DNA of 64,000 bases from Acidobacteriota bacterium (GTDB lineage Bacteria > Acidobacteriota > Terriglobia > Versatilivoradales > Versatilivoraceae): contig JAJDUG010000007.1 of assembly GCA_022826755.1 (NCBI GenBank), forward strand, positions 1 to 64,000. The letters are read 5' to 3'. The notes below the pieces were generated by a model, which worked only from the letters and a program-made list of their open reading frames with translations, did no database searches and was not told the origin of the DNA. Below are positions 1-8,283 of this stretch, one piece after another (position 1 is the stretch's first letter; each line of letters begins with the position of its first letter). The translations under genes were made by a program, and so were the position numbers.

Positions 1-213
1 TGAAATCCTGCAAATTCTCAGCATTGGCCTCTTCGAGAAAACCCCTTTATTTCAAGCACTTACAAATGAAGGCGTCGCTATTTCAGAAGGCCTCCCCTCT
101 AACCAGTTGATTTTGTTCGACTTTTAACGGGACAGCACTGACCGTCAACCAGGAATTCGGGGTCGATATTTCTCCCGAAGATGCCAGTGGTTTCCGCAGT
201 TTGAGGGACTTGA

Positions 214-804
214 TCAACCATCTCGATAGTTGAAACCAACAGTTCCACCAGGAGGGCCTGCAGGGCCGTCGGGGTCGTGGTCGATCTTGTGGTAGCGGGT
301 GGGGCCCCAGGAGGGGGCGTGGTCGAGCCGGTTGAGGGTGCTCTTGCCTGCCATGGGAGGCGAGTCGCCACGGTTGCCTTGGTCTGATACCAAGGCCATG
401 AGGGGATCGTGGCGGAGTTGGTCGTGGTCGATCAGGGTCAGGTTGCTGCGGTTCTCCTCGTTCTGCTGCAACCCGTCCACCCAGGCGTCACCGGTGAAGC
501 CCATCCCCTGATGCACCGCCGTGTAGAAGACGCCGTACCGCCCCTTGGCCCTGTGGTCCAGGTCCGCCGGCGCCACCACCCGGGCTCCGGTCACGATGCC
601 GCCCTGTCCTGCTCTTCCGTACTCCGAGACATCCGCTTCCTCCTCTCTCATGGACCCCGGATGGATGGCTAAACTACTGTCCAGAGAAATCGGGGGCACT
701 ATAAGACACCCTTTCCGGGCGAAGTTCCTTCCGCGCAGATCGTGCAGTACATCGAATCGAGAGAGGTATCGAACGATGGTGCGCATTCCGCCGATTTCGA
801 TCAC
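214..804 (-). pseudogene. Decayed IS1380-type transposase fragment
   Basis: A minus-strand frame of about 196 codons carries a recognisable piece of an IS1380-family transposase. The stretch IDHDQLRHDPLMALV followed by MAGKSTLNRLD matches the conserved early region of that family (a run like NDHDxLRxDP, then LAxxxTLxRLE). Downstream the frame degenerates, and recognisable protein continues only in another frame towards position 99. The DDE catalytic half is absent. The first 60 or so residues do not look like transposase and probably come from flanking DNA. I read it as a frameshifted, truncated insertion-sequence relic, not a working gene. Family assignment rests on motif memory only. Confidence 0.6.
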
Positions 805-871
805 CTGTTCCGCCGATTTCGATCACCGATTCCGGAGGATTCGGATCAGTGATTCCGGAGGATTCCGATCA
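786..871. repeat. Four tandem 22-23 bp repeats, possible IS21-type end
   Basis: Four head-to-tail units start at about 786, 808, 829 and 852. The first two share TTCCGCCGATTTCGATCACC; the last two share TTCCGGAGGATTC then G or C, then GATCA. All follow the scheme TTCCG-N3-ATT-N-CGATCA. Multiple short repeats of this type are typical of the ends of IS21-family elements, and no istA/istB gene is present, so this may be a solo end. Iterons or a regulator-binding array are alternatives. Confidence 0.5.
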
Positions 872-945
872 CCTTGGTGAAGCGAAGGTCCGCAGCGGTG
901 CTGGAGGCTCGGGTTACGGGGTTGAAGTCTAGCCCGCATTTCTCA

Positions 946-1760
946 GTGCGCCGTGGAAAGGCGCGCTTTCCTGGTGGGTGCGAATCCCACCCAGCAACTT
1001 TCGCTCCGGCTGGTAGCGGCCAAGGCGGTTCATGGAGGTAACGACATGAATTGAAGCTCTTTGGTAGCGGGCCGCCATGGGCGGCTCGGCGACCATGCAG
1101 GCCGGAACGTGAGTGAACGCTGAGCAGGCCTCGAAAAGGGCATCGCGGAAGTCGACCCTCCTGAGAATAGGGGAAGGCCGCCGACCAGCTGGGAAGCGAG
1201 CGACGCGAGCACCGGCCGGTTTCCGCCGGGGTATTGGCGCCGGCATGCTTGGAAGATGGAAAGCGCAGCAACACGGGACGCCCTGCCGGTGCCGTGCACG
1301 CGGCAACCGGGACCCCGCGAGGGGCAGGCTGGGCCGACAGGGTGACGGAGAGGCTCGTAGTACTGAAGACGCGGGGTAATGCCCGTCGAGGAAAGGAGCC
1401 TCAGGTGTGGAGGGGTGCCGGAGGACCGAAGGCCCGCGGGAGTGGCTTCGCCTATGAACCCCGCGTGAACGGGCGGAGAGTTCCAAAGCATCACATGCGT
1501 AAGCGAAGGGACCGGGCCGAATGGGTGGGCTCGGTGCCGCCGGGGCGTAAACAGGCCCGGTGGGCCAGCGGCGAGGGACACCGCGCGGGTGAAGCCGTGC
1601 AGCTTCTGGAAGCCAGGGGCATGCAAAGCCAACGGTACCGTGAGTGTGACCCCCGAACCGCGTTCCGTGTGCGAGAGGCATGATCCCACTGGAGAGCCGG
1701 ATGCGGGAAACCCGCACGTCCGGTTCGGGGGGCAGGGGGTGGAGACGGACCTATGGGAGC
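946..1760 (+). ncRNA. Group II intron RNA without a reverse transcriptase ORF
   Basis: The 5' boundary is placed at GTGCG (946-950), which opens a hairpin GCGCC / GTGGAAA / GGCGC like the first stem of bacterial group II introns. At 1694-1726 lies a near-canonical domain V: GAGCCGGATGCGG, a GAAA-type loop, then CCGCACGTCCGGTTC, giving the characteristic 33-nt hairpin with its AGC/GTTC closing helix. The roughly 750 nt in between suffices for domains I-III plus a stub of domain IV, and no reverse transcriptase frame exists there. Domain VI and the exact 3' splice site could not be fixed, so the right end is approximate. The element is either a trans-mobilised ORF-less intron or a degraded one. 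Confidence 0.65.
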
Positions 1761-2118
1761 CGGACTGAGCACGACCGCGAAAGCGAACGGATACATGCAC
1801 CGGACCCTACGGGCACCGCGCCACCTCCTGACTCTACCACTGGTAGGCTGGAGGCTCGAGAGGGCGGGGTTTGAGGGGTGACAGGAGTGGTCAACCGTGC
1901 TGGAATGGGTGACAGTGGCCACCGGCGGCTGTTTTCGGGGGGGGTGGCGAAGAGATCGGTGGGCTGAAGAGGGCCAGATCGGTTCCGGGACGCAGTGGTC
2001 CCTGGGAACGTGGGGTGGAGGAAGCTGATGGGGAGCGGCCGGCGGTCTTACCCCGGTAGTCGAGCGTGGACCCGTGCGAAGGCTGCGGCGGAGGGGTGTG
2101 AGGAGTCCATGGCGACCT
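1761..2118. other. Gene-free stretch after the intron
   Basis: No convincing coding frame or RNA was recognised. A short open frame starts at 1753 just after the intron domain V, but it resembles no known family. The stretch may include intron domain VI or decayed mobile DNA. Confidence 0.4.
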
Positions 2119-3111
2119 TTACGACGAGTCGTCCACCAATACCCTGATGGGTGATCCCGTGGCCGCCTCCACGATGGCGAAACCCATCCCACAAAGGTCT
2201 TTGCTCAGGCACTGCTCCGCTCGCAGTGATTCCAGCAGTTCGGTCGTTGGGCTCAGGCTGTCGATTGGGACGAGGTGAAACTCGATGCTCTCGGCAGGCG
2301 CTGCTCCCGCTTCCACCAACGCTCGCCGCAGCTCCGTCGGCTGCCCACCGAAGTATCGTTCATGCTTTTTGATCTCATGAATGAGCTTGAGACTCCATAT
2401 GCGGCACCAAGCACTCGACCCGTTCGCCGTCACGCCCCACCCGATCGGCCCGATGGCCTTGCCTCCGAACTCACTAACGTGATTGAGGTTACGCTTTCTC
2501 AGTAGCTGCTTCGTCTGGTCCGATAACCTGTCTCCCGTCACGCCACGAAGCTCGTGACTTTCGACCAGCGCTGGCCAATTGGAGTGGACGATGCGCAGGA
2601 GGTCCTGCCGAACCCACCCGAGCCCCTGGGGATCGCGGTGCTTTCTCACATCCACGAAGTAGGCAGCATCATCTGCGATGATAACGAACAGCAAGTAATC
2701 TGAACGTTCCACGAACCTCCCTGAATGTTCGAGCCGACGGCGAAGATGGAAGTGGTGCATTCCGAAATCCCACAACGTTCCGTCTTGGCTTGTCGCGTCC
2801 GCGACTCCCTTGCCAAGGAACCGCGTGACCTCTTCACCGCTGACAATTAGGTGCCTGAGAGTGAAGACCGTACGCCACGCTTCCAGCGCCCCATCCCTCT
2901 TGTCCGCTTCCGCCTCTCGTGCGAGCCTTCCCAACGAAGAGTGGATCTCATCGGAGAAATGCACCTCCCGTGGCCTCGGAATGATCCTTCGGATTTGAGT
3001 TTCGCAGTAGAGCGCCGCCAACTCTCCGGGATCCCCGCTGCCGCAATACTCGATGCCCTCGTCCGCGAAATACCCTCGCACGATGTCGGCTAGATCAGCT
3101 AGGAAATCCAC
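2119..3111 (-). CDS. Hypothetical protein, 330 aa
   Basis: I do not recognise this family. The frame starts with GTG (MDFLADLADIVRG) after a weak GGAA-type ribosome site and ends at 2119 with TAA. The protein is soluble, with no signal peptide or membrane segment. It has charged helical stretches around residues 55-95 and a conserved-looking central part (residues 125-160, YLLFVIIADDAAYFVDVRKH) that reads like a buried beta-strand core, followed by W- and H-rich segments. Codon use and amino-acid composition look natural, so it is probably a real gene. It stands alone between mobile-element debris and the gene-free stretch 3112-3549, which suggests accessory or horizontally acquired DNA, but nothing in the sequence gives a role. 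Confidence 0.7.
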   Translation of the reverse strand: MDFLADLADIVRGYFADEGIEYCGSGDPGELAALYCETQIRRIIPRPREVHFSDEIHSSLGRLAREAEADKRDGALEAWRTVFTLRHLIVSGEEVTRFLGKGVADATSQDGTLWDFGMHHFHLRRRLEHSGRFVERSDYLLFVIIADDAAYFVDVRKHRDPQGLGWVRQDLLRIVHSNWPALVESHELRGVTGDRLSDQTKQLLRKRNLNHVSEFGGKAIGPIGWGVTANGSSAWCRIWSLKLIHEIKKHERYFGGQPTELRRALVEAGAAPAESIEFHLVPIDSLSPTTELLESLRAEQCLSKDLCGMGFAIVEAATGSPIRVLVDDSS

Positions 3112-3549
3112 GTTTTCCGTTCCATTTGATCGACGAATGTCGGCTCCGGTCCCCGACCTCAGCTTGTTGAAGGTATCAGCAGAGCACTTCGAAGATCCGC
3201 GCTAGGCACTCACGCGGGACTGGCCTGCCGCACCCGCCCGCTTCGCTGGACAAGCCGGCGGTGGCGGGCGGGGCGATACATCTTAGCGGCTGGCCGCTCC
3301 GTGTTCCCGGCGGTTCCGAGGAGGTCCTTGAAGCGTTATTCCGTTCCTCTTGGAATGGCGCCGATGGCGGTCCTGGGGCTTCTGGCCGACGGGATGAGCG
3401 GTGTGGGATTGGATCTGGGGTCACTATGGATTGCCAATCCCCATAACTCGTTGCTGCATAGCAGGTTATGAAGTATCGTCCAAAGTGCAGGGAATTCGCG
3501 GGGCTGGTCGGCTCTGTGACGAACGGCCACAAGAGACGCCCCTACGGGT
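3112..3549. other. Intergenic stretch, nothing recognised
   Basis: About 440 bp between the unknown gene and the M24 peptidase. Several short open frames exist on both strands but none has a family motif or a good ribosome site, and I see no hairpin terminator or RNA gene. Confidence 0.4.
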
Positions 3550-4701
3550 TCACCGGATGACAAAGAGATCGGTGGTGTCCATCAGACGGGTCAGGATGGT
3601 GGGCCCGGCTTCGGTGACGACGAAGAGGTCCTCGAGATGGTAGAGGAAGCCCTGAGCGTCCAGGACAGCCGGCTCTATGTTGAGCACCATGCCGGGTTGG
3701 ATCGGCGCGGTTTCCCGGCCGTGCAGGACCGGGAACTCATGCATGCCGATACCCAGCCCGTGCCCGGCTGCCTGGCTGGTCATGGACAGGCCCCGCTGCT
3801 CCAGTTCCCGACCGCAGGTGAAATAGAGGTCGCAGGCCCTGACGCCGGGGCGGGCGGCCTCGATGGTCTGCCGCTGTGCTTCCCTGAGCCGGTGATAAAC
3901 GGATTCCTGCTCGGGTGTGACGGTCGCGATGGCGGCGGTGCGGGCCACGTCCGATTGATAACCCTGAAACGTCCCGCCTACGTCCACCCGCAGGATCTCC
4001 CCCGGAATCAATGGCTTGGAACTGGGAAAGGGGTGGTTGACGGGGGTGTTGGCGCCCACGGCCAGCGTGATCCATTGCGAGGTGGCTCCGGCGTGAAGGA
4101 CTCGGCCCGACAGGTCATCGGCCACGGCTTTTTCGGACTGGCCCGGGCGGGCGGCCTGGAAGGTGGCCTGGATGGCTCCCTCGGTCACACAAGCCCCGCG
4201 GGTCAGGATCTCCAGCTCGTCGGGCGTCTTGACGGCCCGCACCTGGTCGAAAAGCCGATCGGCGCCGCGCAGCCTGGCTTGGGGCAGATCTCGGCCAAGC
4301 CGGTCGACGTCGGCCGCGGTCAGGAAATGTCTTTCGATGCCGATGTCGGCCTTGGACAGTCCCATCTCCATCAAGGCCTCGGCCAGGGCCGTCATGGGGT
4401 GCTCCCGGAATTCCAGGTAGGTGCGAATGTCGGTTATCCAGGAATCCTGACGCATTTGCCGCTCCTCGCAGTAACAGACCAAAGCCGTTGGGGAGCTTGC
4501 TCTGCACACTATCGTCAGACAGAGGCGGCTCGGAATGATCTGTTGAGAGAGAAGAAGGCAGTTGGACAGGTAGAAGAAGTTCTCGGGAGATGCGGCAACC
4601 ACGGCCTCCAGGCCTTCGGCATCCATTGCCTGCCGCAGGCCGGACCAGTTGATTCGTGAGACGGGTTGAGGTCGTGTGGCCTTGAGGTCCGCGTCAGCCA
4701 T
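3550..4701 (-). CDS. M24 family aminopeptidase (Xaa-Pro type)
   Basis: A pita-bread-fold metallopeptidase of about 383 aa, predicted cytoplasmic, that would remove an N-terminal residue before proline or act as a creatinase-like hydrolase. An N-terminal creatinase-like domain (residues 20-150) precedes the catalytic domain. The five metal ligands are visible: two aspartates in RVDVGGTFQGYQSDVARTA, a histidine in GHGLGIGMHEF, and glutamates in LNIEPAV and YHLEDLFVVTE. I chose the ATG at 4701 (MADADLK) over one eight codons upstream because AGGAGG sits 6 nt before it. It lies 30 nt downstream of the hydantoinase B gene and is probably the last gene of a cyclase-hyuB-M24 operon, pointing to amide or cyclic-imide degradation. 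The exact substrate cannot be read from sequence. Confidence 0.88.
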   Translation of the reverse strand: MADADLKATRPQPVSRINWSGLRQAMDAEGLEAVVAASPENFFYLSNCLLLSQQIIPSRLCLTIVCRASSPTALVCYCEERQMRQDSWITDIRTYLEFREHPMTALAEALMEMGLSKADIGIERHFLTAADVDRLGRDLPQARLRGADRLFDQVRAVKTPDELEILTRGACVTEGAIQATFQAARPGQSEKAVADDLSGRVLHAGATSQWITLAVGANTPVNHPFPSSKPLIPGEILRVDVGGTFQGYQSDVARTAAIATVTPEQESVYHRLREAQRQTIEAARPGVRACDLYFTCGRELEQRGLSMTSQAAGHGLGIGMHEFPVLHGRETAPIQPGMVLNIEPAVLDAQGFLYHLEDLFVVTEAGPTILTRLMDTTDLFVIR

Positions 4702-4731
4702 GGATACCTCCTGCCGGTCGCTCATTGGAAC

Positions 4732-6480
4732 TTACGCCGGTCCGTCCGGACCGTCCATGCGGCGAACCCGCCGGGTCTCGGCTTCGTCCACCCTCCAGGC
4801 GGCAGTGTCAACCGCAACCCCGTAGACGCTCCGGGCCCTTTCGGCACCAACCTTGCCTTCCCGAACGTCCTGCAGCACAGCCTGGGGTGGACGTCGGTGA
4901 GGTGGACCGTATCCGCCGCCGCCGCAGGTGCGGTAGCTGACGACCTGGCCCGGCTTGAGTTGCAGCGTCTGCTTTGACCCCAATTCAACCTCTTTTCCGC
5001 CGGAGTTGAGCAGGTAGCGGGCCCTGCGGCCCGGGAGTCCGCCGAACAGGCCGTGCGGGCCCCAGCGTTCCCGGTCCGCCAGAATGGTGAACGAGACCTC
5101 GTGGTCGGTGAACAGGTAGTCCCGGCGCAGTCCCAGTCCTCCTCGGCAGGTTCCCGCGCCCTCTGAATCGTTGACCAGTTCGTAGCGCAGAATGCGTACC
5201 GGGTAGTTGGACTCGGTCTCTTCTATGGGCGCGTTTTCGGTGTTCTGACCATGAGTCTGAACGGCATCGGGTCCATCCATGGTCGCCCGGGCTCCGTAGC
5301 CGCCGCCCAGGGTTTCCAGGAAACAGTAGTACTCGCCGCTGACGGGATGGATGGCGCCGAACCCGGCATGGCACTGCATGGCCTTGGTGCCCGCCGGCAT
5401 GGTTCCGGGAAGGGCGGGAGCCAGGGCCTTGAACATCACGTCCGCCAGGCGGGTCTGGACTTCCCATCCCCCGACCACCGGGGCCGGCGGCTTGCAATGG
5501 ACCACGGTGCCGGCCGGAGCCACAATCCGCATCAGGCGGTAAAAGCCGTCGTTGACCGGCAGGTCCGGATCGATCAGCGATTTCAGCACATAGGCGCAGG
5601 CCGAATAGGTTTGGGCATAGGTGGAATTGACCGGCGCCCGCCTCTGGGGGTCGGAGCCTGTCAGATCGAATCGAACTCCCCGGGCGCCCTCAAACCGGAT
5701 TCTGGCGACCAGGCGCACCGGGCGGTTGGTGAAGCCGTCGCTGTCCACCACGCCCTCGGCGCTGTATTCGCCCTGGGGAAGCCTGGCCACTTCCGCTCGC
5801 GTCCGCCGCTCGGTGTATTCGAGAAGTTCCTCGGTATAGTCGGTGATCGTCTCCAGTCCGAGCCGCTCGATCAGCGCGGCCAATCGACGGATGCCGGTGT
5901 GATTGGCGGCCACCTGGGCCCGAAAGTCGCCGCCGGTTTCGTGCTTGGAGCGAATCTGAGCCAGGACCAATCGAAAGACATCCTCCACCAGCTCTCCATT
6001 CTCCACCACTTTGACCGGAGGGATGATGACGCCCTCCTGAAACACTTCCCGGAAGGCCCCGACACTGGCCGGGGCCCCGCCCCCGACGTCCACGTGGTGG
6101 GCCAGATTGGCGACATAGCCAAAGAGACGGTCCCTGCAAAAAAGGGGCGAAACGAAGGTAATGTCGTTGAGGTGGACTCCCCCCTGGTAGGGGTGGTTGG
6201 CGATGAGTGTGTCCCCCGGTCCGAGGCGGTCGGAGCCGTAGGAGCGCACCACGCTTGGCACGCTGTGAACCAGTGAGCCCAAATGGTTCGGTTGATTGAA
6301 GGCCTGGGCCACCGCTCGCAGGCGGCGATCGAAAAGGGCGCAGGAAAAGTCGTTTCGGGTCTTGATGTTGGTGGAGTAGGCGCTGCGGCGCAGCGAGATC
6401 GACATCTCCTCGGTCGCTTCCATCAGGGCGTTTCGGATGACTTCGAATCGAATCGGATCCAGCCGGGAAGAGGAGGCCAT
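4732..6480 (-). CDS. Hydantoinase B / oxoprolinase B-type subunit
   Basis: This 582-residue protein belongs to the hydantoinase B/5-oxoprolinase family (HyuB-like), which opens five-membered cyclic amides in an ATP-dependent way together with a HyuA subunit. Family hallmarks are the N-terminal DPIRFEVIRNALMEATEEM, the RNDFSCALFD segment, GDTLIANHPYQGGVHLNDIT, and a C-terminal glycine-rich GGGGYGPP. The ATG at 6480 gives a start typical of the family; one at 6504 is also possible, and neither has a clear ribosome site. It sits between a secreted cyclase (53 nt upstream) and the M24 peptidase (30 nt downstream) on the same strand. No HyuA gene is adjacent, which is unusual because A and B are normally neighbours or fused. 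Confidence 0.9.
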   Translation of the reverse strand: MASSSRLDPIRFEVIRNALMEATEEMSISLRRSAYSTNIKTRNDFSCALFDRRLRAVAQAFNQPNHLGSLVHSVPSVVRSYGSDRLGPGDTLIANHPYQGGVHLNDITFVSPLFCRDRLFGYVANLAHHVDVGGGAPASVGAFREVFQEGVIIPPVKVVENGELVEDVFRLVLAQIRSKHETGGDFRAQVAANHTGIRRLAALIERLGLETITDYTEELLEYTERRTRAEVARLPQGEYSAEGVVDSDGFTNRPVRLVARIRFEGARGVRFDLTGSDPQRRAPVNSTYAQTYSACAYVLKSLIDPDLPVNDGFYRLMRIVAPAGTVVHCKPPAPVVGGWEVQTRLADVMFKALAPALPGTMPAGTKAMQCHAGFGAIHPVSGEYYCFLETLGGGYGARATMDGPDAVQTHGQNTENAPIEETESNYPVRILRYELVNDSEGAGTCRGGLGLRRDYLFTDHEVSFTILADRERWGPHGLFGGLPGRRARYLLNSGGKEVELGSKQTLQLKPGQVVSYRTCGGGGYGPPHRRPPQAVLQDVREGKVGAERARSVYGVAVDTAAWRVDEAETRRVRRMDGPDGPA

Positions 6481-6533
6481 GGTTCGGGGTCGAGGTCGTG
6501 GCATGAAGGACACGGGGGTTGGGTCCGGTCCCC

Positions 6534-7508
6534 TCAGCGAACGGCGATCGGATTGCCGGGGGAGCCGGTGGCGCCCCGCAGCCGCAAGGGAGCAAAGATG
6601 AAGGCGAACTCGTAGGCCCGGTCGCCGGCCAGTGCAGCCAAATCGAGATTCTCCAGATTGAAGATGCCGTGCCTGACCAGCAGCCACTGATGGATTTCAA
6701 AGGGCCGGTCGGGGTCTTCAGTGGGGACCACCTCGATGCCCCAGGTGTCGGCCCCCACCAGGACGATGTCATGCTGGATGAGCCACTTGGCGGCCTTCCG
6801 GCCGATTCCGGGCTCTCCCGAGCCGTAAGTGGCGTTGTCCTTCATCCACAGTTGTCCGTGCCCGGTGTGGATGAAGACCGCGTCGCCCTGCTGAATTTCC
6901 ATTTGCTGGAACCGCAGCGTCCCCTCCAGGTCCTCCACCGTGATGACGTAACCCGGTTCCAGGCGCTGCACCGACTTGTAGCCGGCAACGTCCAGCAGAA
7001 CCCCGCGGGTAAAGAACACGCCGATGTTCTCGACGCCCAGTTTTTTGAGGCCGTAGGCGTTTCCGAACTCCGATCGGCGGAAGCCGTTGTAGAAATAGTC
7101 CTCTTCCTTCCAGCGCACGCCGACATGTCCCAGCCCGTCGAGCTGGGTTCCCACCTGGCCGATCTCCCCGGAGAACATTTCATCGTGAGAGACGATCTGG
7201 TTCTGTCCGCTGGGCCCGTCGGTGGGTGAGCCCGGAATGGTGAGGCTGAAGTGCCGCTTGCCCGGGAGGGGCATGCCGTGCTCGTAGATTCTACCGAGCT
7301 GGTAGACCTGGCCCTTCCGGATGAGACGCGCCGCCTTCAGCGCCCGCTCCGGGGTCATCAGGTTGGCGGCGCCCCGCTGGTCCTCGGCGCCCCAGCGGGA
7401 GGGCCACCACTTGTCTCCGATGGGGGTTTGGGCCTGGGTGAAGATGCAGGCGCCGGCAAGCGCCGCCGCGGACCAAAGGATCGCTCCAAGTTTCCGGTTG
7501 AGCCTCAT
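6534..7508 (-). CDS. Secreted cyclase family protein (kynurenine formamidase fold)
   Basis: A 324-residue member of the cyclase/KynB-like metal hydrolase family (PF04199). The metal site signature GTQLDGLGHVG (around residue 120) fits the HxGTHxD-type motif with the first histidine in the preceding QNQIVSHDEM region. Residues 1-26 (MRLNRKLGAILWSAAALAG onward, ending AQA) form a Sec signal peptide, so it acts outside the cytoplasm. A strong AGGAG lies 7-8 nt before the ATG. As first gene of the minus-strand run with hydantoinase B and the M24 peptidase it suggests processing of formamides or cyclic amides. A second, unexported cyclase occurs at 33272-33952. Substrate unknown. Confidence 0.88.
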   Translation of the reverse strand: MRLNRKLGAILWSAAALAGACIFTQAQTPIGDKWWPSRWGAEDQRGAANLMTPERALKAARLIRKGQVYQLGRIYEHGMPLPGKRHFSLTIPGSPTDGPSGQNQIVSHDEMFSGEIGQVGTQLDGLGHVGVRWKEEDYFYNGFRRSEFGNAYGLKKLGVENIGVFFTRGVLLDVAGYKSVQRLEPGYVITVEDLEGTLRFQQMEIQQGDAVFIHTGHGQLWMKDNATYGSGEPGIGRKAAKWLIQHDIVLVGADTWGIEVVPTEDPDRPFEIHQWLLVRHGIFNLENLDLAALAGDRAYEFAFIFAPLRLRGATGSPGNPIAVR

Positions 7509-7827
7509 AGCTTGCTCCTTTTCTGAGTGATGACAGGCTGCATGATATCACCATTGCCGGCCTCCACTTTCCACCTCCACGCAAAACCGGGACCGCTCGA
7601 CTGATTCCAACAAGTCCGGTGCCTGCCCTGGTGGGTAGAGCGCTAATGAACTTTTGAAATCCCGCGGTTCCAAACCGATGGTGAAAGCGATAGAGTTGGA
7701 GGGTACCGGTCTGTCCCAGCCGCGGCGGCGCCGGTCCTCAAAATCAACGGGCGCCGGTTGGCCGGTCAGGCAATGACCGGCCTTCATAATCGGGCACTGC
7801 CCTGTACTTCCCCTCAGGAGCGCACCC
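7509..7827. other. Divergent intergenic region, 319 bp
   Basis: Separates the cyclase operon (left, minus) from the VOC gene (right, plus) and must hold both promoters. A segment at 7628-7676 resembles part of a tRNA (a GGTAGAGCGC-like D arm and a GGTTCCAAACC-like T arm), but no acceptor stem pairs, so I do not call a tRNA gene. Confidence 0.35.
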
Positions 7828-8274
7828 ATGATCAAAGGTCTCCATCACACCAACATCGTGGTTTCCGACATGGCCAGGACCAAGCGGTTCTACACGGAAA
7901 CTCTCGGACTCGAAATTTCCCTGGAGGTATCGATCGACGACAGTGAATTCAGCCGCGGGGCGGGTTTTGCCGACACCAGGGTGGTCGCCACCTTCTTCTC
8001 CGTTCCGGGGGCCAACACTTTGATTGAAACCTTTCAGTACCTCAATCCCCCCAGCCGCCCCATGCCGTCCGATTCCAAGGCCAACGACATGGGATTCGGC
8101 CATATCTGTTTTGAAGTCGACGACATCCAGCAGGCCTGGCGTTCCCTCCGGGACAAGGGGGTGGAATTCGCCTCCACCCCGGTAACCATGGCCAACGGAG
8201 TTCGCTGGTGCTACTTCTACGGTCCGGATGGGGAACGGCTGGAGCTGTTGCAGTTGGCCCCGGAAACGGATTGA
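7828..8274 (+). CDS. VOC family (glyoxalase/dioxygenase fold) protein
   Basis: This 148-residue protein has the paired beta-alpha-beta-beta-beta modules of the vicinal oxygen chelate superfamily. The likely metal ligands are the histidine in LHHTNIVVSDM near the start, the histidine in MGFGHICFEV (about residue 92) and the glutamate in GERLELLQLAP near the end. AGGAG lies 8 nt before the ATG. The family covers glyoxalase I, extradiol dioxygenases, methylmalonyl-CoA epimerase and resistance proteins; the sequence does not allow a choice. It is a single-gene unit, convergent with the DUF5916 gene 9 bp downstream. Confidence 0.9.
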   Translation: MIKGLHHTNIVVSDMARTKRFYTETLGLEISLEVSIDDSEFSRGAGFADTRVVATFFSVPGANTLIETFQYLNPPSRPMPSDSKANDMGFGHICFEVDDIQQAWRSLRDKGVEFASTPVTMANGVRWCYFYGPDGERLELLQLAPETD

Positions 8275-8283
8275 GACTGCTTC

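Noticed and set aside
1753-1875. Reverse transcriptase remnant after the intron domain V
   Set aside because: The short frame shows none of the RT motifs (YADD or domain X).
7628-7676. tRNA-like segment with D-arm-like GGTAGAGCGC and T-arm-like GGTTCCAAACC
   Set aside because: No acceptor stem pairs, the anticodon arm does not form a 5-bp stem, and there is no CCA-adjacent discriminator. At most a decayed tRNA piece.
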